From Patescibacteria group bacterium (GTDB taxonomy: Bacteria > Patescibacteriota > Patescibacteriia > Patescibacteriales > GWC2-42-12), in contig JAHITL010000071.1 of the NCBI GenBank assembly GCA_018817545.1, positions 1 to 5,546 on the forward strand: a stretch of DNA of 5,546 nt, written 5' to 3'. Below, piece after piece: positions 1 to 4,167 of the stretch (position 1 is the first letter of the stretch; each line of letters opens with the position of its first letter). The translations under genes were made by a program, and so were the position numbers. The notes below the pieces were generated by a model. That model made no database searches. It was not told where the DNA came from and saw only the letters and a list, made by a program, of their open reading frames with translations.

Positions 1-1
1 A

Positions 2-211
2 ATAAGTTTGGGTTCAAAAATAAAAGTTGTTTCTGACAACAAGGAAAGAAATTTTATTATCGTAAGTTTCAATGAAGCTAATCCTTCTGAAGGAAAAATT
101 TCAAATGAATCTCCTTTAGGCACAGCTTTTTTAGGCAGAAGCAAAGGGGACAAAATTTTAGTCAACACTCCCCGAGGAGAAATTAAATACGAAATTGTAA
201 GCATAGAATAA
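2..211 (+). CDS. greA: Transcription elongation factor GreA, C-terminal part (5' end outside the window)
   Basis: GreA enters the secondary channel of RNA polymerase and stimulates cleavage of backtracked RNA so that arrested complexes resume. Only about 69 residues are present, against roughly 155-160 in a full GreA. They correspond to the C-terminal FKBP-like domain that binds RNA polymerase; the N-terminal coiled coil lies upstream of the window. The diagnostic segment is GKISNESPLGTAFLGRSKGD, followed by a short beta strand ending YEIVSIE and a TAA stop. The frame is open back to the first bases, so the TTG at 8 (L-G-S-K in the protein) is an internal Leu codon rather than a start. A small cysteine-rich ORF begins 17 bp after the stop, and both precede the terminator at 449-482, so they probably share a transcript. 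The family call is secure; GreB is less likely given the sequence and the probable lineage. Confidence 0.93.
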   Translation: MSLGSKIKVVSDNKERNFIIVSFNEANPSEGKISNESPLGTAFLGRSKGDKILVNTPRGEIKYEIVSIE

Positions 212-215
212 AAAA

Positions 216-222
216 AAGGAGG
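216..222 (+). promoter_or_regulatory. Strong Shine-Dalgarno sequence for the small cysteine-rich ORF
   Basis: AAGGAGG is a full match to the anti-Shine-Dalgarno core of 16S rRNA. It ends 6 nt before the ATA at 229, which is good spacing for initiation. It is the only strong ribosome binding site before any ORF in the window; the three long genes have none. It is the main argument that the ATA-start frame is translated, and it fixes where translation should begin. Confidence 0.7.
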
Positions 223-228
223 AACAAG

Positions 229-435
229 ATAAAAAAAGGTTATTATATCGGCGATGGTTTTTTTTGCAAAAGATATGGAAGAGGCAATTGTCATAAAGGA
301 AACAGTTGCAACGCAGAAAGGGATTGCACCAGTACCTTCCAATTAAGAAAAGCACTTCATGAAGATCGTAAAATTTTATCACAAAATTTTCCTTGGCTTG
401 AATTATTTTTTATTCTTATCAAAGGGAAGTTTTAG
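229..435 (+). CDS. Small cysteine-rich protein (68 aa) with apparent ATA start, possible zinc-binding; unknown function
   Basis: I do not recognise this protein. The frame is open from 187 to a TAG at 433-435 but contains no ATG, GTG or TTG in phase. The ATA at 229 lies 6 nt behind a perfect AAGGAGG, so I place the start there. Counting it as Met, the four cysteines are C13, C21, C27 and C33 (spacing C-x7-C-x5-C-x5-C), with H22 beside C21. The core reads CKRYGRGNCHKGNSC. This resembles a CCCH-type zinc finger (C-x7/8-C-x5-C-x3-H) with the last ligand changed to Cys two residues later; zinc binding is an inference. A charged helix-like stretch (about 38-50) and a hydrophobic tail (about 54-64, PWLELFFILI) follow. 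The ORF starts 17 bp after greA and stops 13 bp before a terminator hairpin, so it fits as the last gene of the greA transcript. Alternatives are a miscalled ATG, a decayed gene, or a chance ORF. The ordered Cys spacing and ribosome binding site make chance less likely. Confidence 0.5.
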   Translation: MKKGYYIGDGFFCKRYGRGNCHKGNSCNAERDCTSTFQLRKALHEDRKILSQNFPWLELFFILIKGKF

Positions 436-448
436 CACATGTTGTCAC

Positions 449-482
449 AAGGATATTCAAGCGTGAATATCCTTATTTTTTT
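449..482 (+). terminator. Intrinsic terminator closing the greA unit
   Basis: The stem AAGGATATTC (449-458) pairs perfectly with GAATATCCTT (465-474) around the 6-nt loop AAGCGT. After one A there is a run of seven T (476-482). This is a classic rho-independent terminator on the + strand, placed 13 bp behind the stop of the small cysteine-rich ORF. Confidence 0.87.
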
Positions 483-521
483 GTTATTCTTTTACAACCC
501 TTATTTTCAATTTTCTCTGGA

Positions 522-549
522 TTTAGAAAAAATAAGAAAATGGTACGAT
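522..549 (+). promoter_or_regulatory. Candidate extended -10 promoter of a short transcript
   Basis: TTTAGA (522-527, 4 of 6 to the -35 consensus) is followed after 16 bp by TACGAT (544-549, 4 of 6), preceded by TGG as in an extended -10 element. An overlapping GATAAT (547-552) is a second possible -10. Transcription would begin near 556. Such matches arise easily in AT-rich DNA; the main support is that a terminator follows 54 bp downstream with no gene between. Confidence 0.3.
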
Positions 550-555
550 AATGAA

Positions 556-636
556 AAGGGGGTATGGAGGTAATAGTTAATTAAATAAAAAAGTGATTAA
601 ACCTGTTGTCAATAATAGCTTGGCAACAGTTTTTTT
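556..636 (+). ncRNA. Possible short transcript (about 80 nt) ending at an intrinsic terminator
   Basis: This stretch runs from a candidate promoter to a good terminator and contains no conventional gene. It opens with a purine-rich block holding GGGGG (558-562) and GGAGG (566-570), the latter a Shine-Dalgarno-like sequence, then an AT-rich linker and the terminator hairpin. Two micro-ORFs overlap the block: ATG at 551 (9 codons, stop TAA at 578-580, its ATG upstream of the predicted transcript start) and ATG at 564 (6 codons, stop 582-584). It may be a small RNA, a leader of the next gene with an attenuator, or just a second terminator region. I match no known RNA family. Confidence 0.25.
603..636 (+). 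terminator. Intrinsic terminator upstream of the DUF4012 gene
   Basis: CTGTTGTC (603-610) pairs with GGCAACAG (622-629), with one T-G wobble, around an 11-nt AT-rich loop. Seven T follow immediately (630-636). The order of stem and T-run gives + strand polarity. It lies 121 bp behind the previous terminator and just before the promoter of the DUF4012 gene, so it either backs up termination or ends a separate short RNA. Confidence 0.75.
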
Positions 637-638
637 AT

Positions 639-667
639 TTGTTTGATTAAATAAATGTTGTTATAAT
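639..667 (+). promoter_or_regulatory. Extended -10 promoter of the DUF4012 gene
   Basis: A perfect TATAAT (662-667) is preceded by TG and one base (659-661), which is the extended -10 form. A partial -35 TTGTTT (639-644) stands 17 bp upstream and partly overlaps the AT tail of the preceding terminator. The expected start is about 673-676, only 3 to 6 nt before the ATG at 679, so the mRNA would be almost or fully leaderless. Confidence 0.62.
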
Positions 668-678
668 AAAAATACTTT

Positions 679-2712
679 ATGTTTAAAAATCTTTTTAGAA
701 AAAAAATAAATTTTGTTCAATTAAAAAAACAAGCTCAGGATGTTTTTAATAATATCCCTATAATTAAAGAAAATAAAAGAAAAAACAAAATTTATAAAAT
801 AATAAAATATATCAGCTATGTAATTTTAGCTTTTTTTGTTTTTTTTATTATTTTTTTTGTAGTTAATTTTTTTGCAATAAAACAAATTTATCAAGAAACA
901 ATGTCTGGAAAAGATAATTTGGAACAAGCTGTGGTTTTTACACAAATGCAAAATTTTAATCAAGCTAAAAAGTTGGCTCAAAATTCTAGCAATAATTTTT
1001 TAAAAGCTATTAAAGGAATAGAACAATTAAAAGATAGTTTATTTATTAAGTTTTTGCCATATCTTAAAAATCAAATTGATAATGTTGAATATTTATTAAC
1101 AGCGACAGAGCTTTTAAGTAGATCGGTTAGTCAGTCAGCTAGTTTTGGACAAGAGATGAAAGACAGTCTTGGCGAGAAGAAATTGACTTTTTCTGAATTC
1201 AGTTTAGAAGAAAAGCGAAATATTTTACAACGTTTTTATCAATCAGGACCAGAATTAAATGGACTTAAAGCTAATATTACTTTAGCTTTAATTAATTTAA
1301 AACAAATTAATCCATTGGGAATGTTGCTGCCCTTCAAAAACCAAATTAATAAATTAAAAATTCAGTTAACTCAGGCTAATTTATTATTAGAAAATATTGC
1401 GTCAGTTTCAGAAATTTTACCAGCAGTGGCTGGTTATCCAGAGAAGGCAAATTTTTTAATAATTTTACAAAATAGTGATGAGTTGCGTCCAACAGGTGGT
1501 TTTATTGGCACTTACGGTATTATGAAAGTTGACTCTGGTGATATTACTGAATTTGCTACTCATGATATTTATCATTTAGATATGCCAATAAAAGATAAAT
1601 TACAAATTGCTCCACCAGAGCCATTAAAAAAATATTTAGGAGTTGACAATTGGTATTTACGTGATGCTAATTGGTCGCCTGATTGGCCGACTTCTGCTAA
1701 AAAAATTGATTGGTTTTATCAGATAGAGAATAAACTTAATTGCAATCCATCTGACGCCCTTTATCAAGGGAGTTGCTTGGCTCAACAAGAAAAATTTTCA
1801 GGAATTATCGCTATAACTCCACAATTGATTATTGATTTATTATCAATTACGGGACCAATAAAAATTGATAATGTTGTTTATGATAAAAATAATTTTCAAG
1901 AATTATTACAATATAAAGTTGAACGAGGTTATGTTAAATTAGGAGTGTCATCATGGCAGAGAAAAGAAGTTATTGGCGAGATTGCTAAAGAATTAAAAAT
2001 AAAATTATTTGATTTACCCTCAAGACAATGGTCAGGGGTTTTGACTATTTTGAATAATAATTTGGATACAAAAAATATTTTAATTTATTTATCGGATCAA
2101 GAGAAGCAAAATTTAGTTAAACAACAAGGTTGGGCAGGAGAAATTAAGAATACAAAGGATGATTATTTAATGGTAGTGGACGCTAATATGGCATCATTTA
2201 AAACAGATGCTGTAATTGATCGAAGTTTAGAATATAAAGTTGATCAAAAGCCCGATGGTTTGTTTGCAAAATTAAAAATTAATTATGCTCATCATGGAAA
2301 TTTTGATTGGAGAACAACTAGATATCGAACGTGGACACGTGTTTATGTGCCATCAGGTAGTCAATTAATTAAAACTGAAGGATTTATTGATAATGAAATA
2401 GTTGTTTCTAACGAATTAGATAAAACCTATTTTGGCGGTTTTATTTCAATTGAACCAGGCAAGTTAGACAATGTTTATTTAGAATATAAACTTCCAGATA
2501 ATTTAAATAAATTGGCTAATATTAGTCATTATAATTTATACATTCAAAAACAACCTGGTAATAACATTAACCAATTAGAGGTTGACTTAACCTTCCAAAA
2601 TAAGGTAAAGTCATATAACCCAGCTACTCTGTATATGCAAAAAATTAATGCTAGTCAGATTAATTGGAAAGGAGATTTAATGAGAGATCGTGGTTTTGAA
2701 GTAAAGTTTTAA
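679..2712 (+). CDS. DUF4012 domain membrane protein (677 aa)
   Basis: This is a large envelope protein of unknown biochemical role. A basic, Lys-rich N-terminus (1-43) precedes one strongly hydrophobic segment (about 44-67, rich in Phe, Ile and Val), predicted to anchor the protein with the N-terminus inside and the bulk outside. Residues 74-250 look mostly helical and may include coiled coil. The DUF4012 core follows from about 255, marked by FLIILQNSDELRPTGGFIGT (259-278), the family signature. The outer part has C355 and C366, which could form a disulfide. The last 170 residues look beta-rich and contain no second membrane segment. DUF4012 proteins are common in Patescibacteria and Actinobacteria, often beside glycosyltransferase or polysaccharide genes; no reaction is established. 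The start at ATG 679 is supported by the promoter directly upstream and the positive-then-hydrophobic N-terminus. There is no Shine-Dalgarno sequence. The membrane segment is encoded by T-runs of 7, 8, 8 and 7 within 43 bp. The family call is firm. Confidence 0.92.
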   Translation: MFKNLFRKKINFVQLKKQAQDVFNNIPIIKENKRKNKIYKIIKYISYVILAFFVFFIIFFVVNFFAIKQIYQETMSGKDNLEQAVVFTQMQNFNQAKKLAQNSSNNFLKAIKGIEQLKDSLFIKFLPYLKNQIDNVEYLLTATELLSRSVSQSASFGQEMKDSLGEKKLTFSEFSLEEKRNILQRFYQSGPELNGLKANITLALINLKQINPLGMLLPFKNQINKLKIQLTQANLLLENIASVSEILPAVAGYPEKANFLIILQNSDELRPTGGFIGTYGIMKVDSGDITEFATHDIYHLDMPIKDKLQIAPPEPLKKYLGVDNWYLRDANWSPDWPTSAKKIDWFYQIENKLNCNPSDALYQGSCLAQQEKFSGIIAITPQLIIDLLSITGPIKIDNVVYDKNNFQELLQYKVERGYVKLGVSSWQRKEVIGEIAKELKIKLFDLPSRQWSGVLTILNNNLDTKNILIYLSDQEKQNLVKQQGWAGEIKNTKDDYLMVVDANMASFKTDAVIDRSLEYKVDQKPDGLFAKLKINYAHHGNFDWRTTRYRTWTRVYVPSGSQLIKTEGFIDNEIVVSNELDKTYFGGFISIEPGKLDNVYLEYKLPDNLNKLANISHYNLYIQKQPGNNINQLEVDLTFQNKVKSYNPATLYMQKINASQINWKGDLMRDRGFEVKF

Positions 2713-2720
2713 TATTTAAA

Positions 2721-2750
2721 TAATACTTAAAATAATACTTAAAATAATAT
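2721..2750. repeat. Tandem 12-bp repeat behind the DUF4012 gene
   Basis: TAATACTTAAAA occurs twice head to tail (2721-2732 and 2733-2744), followed by the half unit TAATAT. It starts 9 bp after the DUF4012 stop codon. It is probably a slippage product in AT-rich DNA. The 225-bp spacer to mreB holds no other clear signal apart from the element at 2873-2929, and I see no convincing terminator or promoter in it. Confidence 0.6.
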
Positions 2751-2872
2751 TTTAATATCTAAATTTTTAATATTTAAGAAATTTGTGGATGAAGTTGGTT
2801 TAAAATTAAAAGTGTATTTATAGCTAATTATTTAAATTAAAACAGTGTCTCAATACATACTAAACAGATAAA

Positions 2873-2929
2873 TATTTAAAAATTACCTGTCCCGCTTTTG
2901 CGGTGAAAAATTACAAAATTAAAAATTAT
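2873..2929 (+). repeat. Repeated hairpin element upstream of mreB, copy 1
   Basis: The first 33 bp (2873-2905) are identical to 4118-4150 in front of the glycosyltransferase. They contain ACCTGTCCCGC then TTTT then GCGGTG, which folds as CCGC (2892-2895) with GCGG (2900-2903). After a variable 9-bp gap, a second shared block AAAATTAAAAATTAT (2915-2929) follows; the gap is 2 bp in copy 2. The element ends 8 bp before the mreB ATG, so it would form the 5' leader if transcription starts upstream. It may be a dispersed REP-like palindrome or a shared regulatory leader. Confidence 0.8.
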
Positions 2930-2937
2930 ATAACATT

Positions 2938-3945
2938 ATGTTTATAAAACGAATAGGAATTGATTTAGGAACAACTTATACTTTGATTCATTTACCAAAG
3001 CGGGGGATTGTGATTAGCGAGCCTAGCGTTGTTGCTATTTCTATGATTGACAAAAAAATTTTGGCTGTTGGAAATGAGGCTAAAGAAATGTTAGGACGCA
3101 CTCCTGATACTATTTTTGCTTTAAAACCAATGAAAGATGGTGTTATTGCTGATTATCACACAACAGAAGCTATGTTGAGATATTTTATTAATAAAGCATT
3201 AGGTGGAGTTAGATTATTTCGTCCAGAGGCGATGGTTGCTGTGCCTGCTGGAGCTACTTCAACTGAACGACGCGCCGTAATTGACGCAACAATTGCTGCT
3301 GGCGCTAAGGCTGCTTATATTATAAAAGAACCAATCGCTGCAGCTATTGGCGCTGATATTCCAATTGGTTCAGCTTCCGGTCATATGATCATTGATATTG
3401 GCGGTGGCACATCAGAAATGGCGGTAATTTCTTTGGGTGGCATTGTTACTTCAACTTCTATTAGAGTTGGTGGTAATAAATTTGATGCAGCTATTATGGA
3501 ATTTATTCGTCGTAAATATAGTTTGGCTATAGGAGAGCGAACATCTGAAGAAATAAAAATTAAAATTGGTAGCGCTCTTTATTTAGAAGATAAATTAACT
3601 ATGGAAATAAAAGGTAGAGATATGATTAGCGGGCTACCTAGAAGTATTACTGTTTCATCAGATGATGTAACAGAATCTTTACAGAATGAATTAGAAGCAA
3701 TAATTAATGCTGCTAAAAGAGTTTTGCAAGATACCCCGCCAGAATTAGCTGCTGATATTATGGATAAAGGTATGATTCTTTCTGGTGGCAGTTCGTTGCT
3801 TAGAAATATTGATCAATTATTGGCGCGCACAACTGATGTGCCTGCTTATGTTGCTGACGATGCATTACTCTGTGTAGCTAAAGGCACAGGAATTGCTTTA
3901 GAAAACTTGGATTCATATAAGAGATCAATATTCGCGACAAAATAA
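2938..3945 (+). CDS. mreB: Rod shape-determining actin homologue MreB
   Basis: MreB is a bacterial actin that polymerises on the inner membrane face using ATP and positions cell-wall synthesis. At 335 aa it is complete. The phosphate-1 loop is IGIDLGTTYT (6-15), phosphate-2 is IIDIGGGTSEMAV (151-163), and the adenosine motif is MILSGGSSLL (279-288). The EPIAAAIG segment holds E131 at the position of the proposed catalytic glutamate. L93 and F94 in VRLFRPEA match the hydrophobic membrane-inserting loop described in Thermotoga MreB. There is no long N-terminal amphipathic helix. ATG 2938 puts the first beta strand right after the start, as in other MreBs. No Shine-Dalgarno sequence is visible. 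The usual partners mreC, mreD and rodA are not adjacent; the neighbours are a DUF4012 gene (225 bp before) and a glycosyltransferase (220 bp after). Conserved motifs and length exclude DnaK and FtsA. Confidence 0.97.
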   Translation: MFIKRIGIDLGTTYTLIHLPKRGIVISEPSVVAISMIDKKILAVGNEAKEMLGRTPDTIFALKPMKDGVIADYHTTEAMLRYFINKALGGVRLFRPEAMVAVPAGATSTERRAVIDATIAAGAKAAYIIKEPIAAAIGADIPIGSASGHMIIDIGGGTSEMAVISLGGIVTSTSIRVGGNKFDAAIMEFIRRKYSLAIGERTSEEIKIKIGSALYLEDKLTMEIKGRDMISGLPRSITVSSDDVTESLQNELEAIINAAKRVLQDTPPELAADIMDKGMILSGGSSLLRNIDQLLARTTDVPAYVADDALLCVAKGTGIALENLDSYKRSIFATK

Positions 3946-3990
3946 CTTATATTTTTTTAATAAATTTATTTGGGGTTTCTTTTAATTTAT

Positions 3991-4030
3991 AATTTTTTAA
4001 TTTTTTAATTTTTTCCCGCATATTGCGGGA
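3991..4030 (+). repeat. Three AATTTTTT units abutting a GC-rich palindrome
   Basis: AATTTTTT occurs three times without interruption (3991-3998, 3999-4006, 4007-4014). It runs directly into CCCGCATATTGCGGG (4015-4029), which folds as CCCGCA with TGCGGG around TAT, plus one closing T-A pair. The stem resembles the CCCGC/GCGG hairpins of the two longer repeats. It could slow or end transcription behind mreB, but the T-rich run lies before the stem on the + strand. What follows it (ATAATATTTTAATTTTT) is a poor U-tract, so I do not call it a standard terminator. Confidence 0.7.
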
Positions 4031-4056
4031 TAATATTTTAATTTTTAATATATAAA

Positions 4057-4083
4057 TTGCAAGAAATAATTAAATTATATAAA
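4057..4083 (+). promoter_or_regulatory. Weak candidate promoter for the glycosyltransferase gene
   Basis: TTGCAA (4057-4062, 4 of 6) and TATAAA (4078-4083, 5 of 6) are separated by 15 bp, slightly short. Transcription would begin near 4090, and the hairpin repeat at 4118-4167 would then lie in the leader. A TATTAT at 4115-4120 is a second possible -10 but has no -35. In DNA this AT-rich the evidence is thin. Confidence 0.22.
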
Positions 4084-4117
4084 CAAATAAATATTTATAT
4101 ATTAAAAATTAGAGTAT

Positions 4118-4167
4118 TATTTAAAAATTACCTGTCCCGCTTTTGCGGTGCTAAAATTAAAAATTAT
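4118..4167 (+). repeat. Repeated hairpin element upstream of the glycosyltransferase, copy 2
   Basis: Bases 4118-4150 repeat the 33 bp at 2873-2905 without mismatch, including the hairpin CCGC (4137-4140) with GCGG (4145-4148) around TTTT. After a 2-bp gap the shared block AAAATTAAAAATTAT (4153-4167) overlaps the first two bases of the ATG at 4166. The element thus reaches the start codon here, whereas in copy 1 it ends 8 bp before mreB. The copies are about 1.25 kb apart in direct orientation. Confidence 0.8.

Noticed and set aside
8..10. TTG at 8 as a start codon for a short 67-aa protein
   Set aside because: The frame is open to the window edge, and the translation matches the middle of GreA onward, so the gene is cut by the window rather than starting here.
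158..382. Minus-strand frame of 74 codons
   Set aside because: It lies antisense to the end of greA and the cysteine-rich ORF, has no ribosome binding site, and its Cys and Phe content simply mirrors the + strand. The + frame explains this stretch better.
2926..2934. TATATAAC just before mreB as a -10 element of a leaderless mRNA
   Set aside because: It would place the transcript start at or after the ATG and has no -35 or TG extension, so it is more likely AT-rich background.
4148..4165. GTG at 4148 as the start of the glycosyltransferase (6 extra residues)
   Set aside because: The GTG is the end of the 33-bp repeat, which has the same bases upstream of mreB where they are not coding. The protein family begins with MKIGIDA, matching ATG 4166.
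2873..4167. Hairpin repeats as a CRISPR array
   Set aside because: There are only two full copies, 1.25 kb apart, with a gene between them and no regular spacers.
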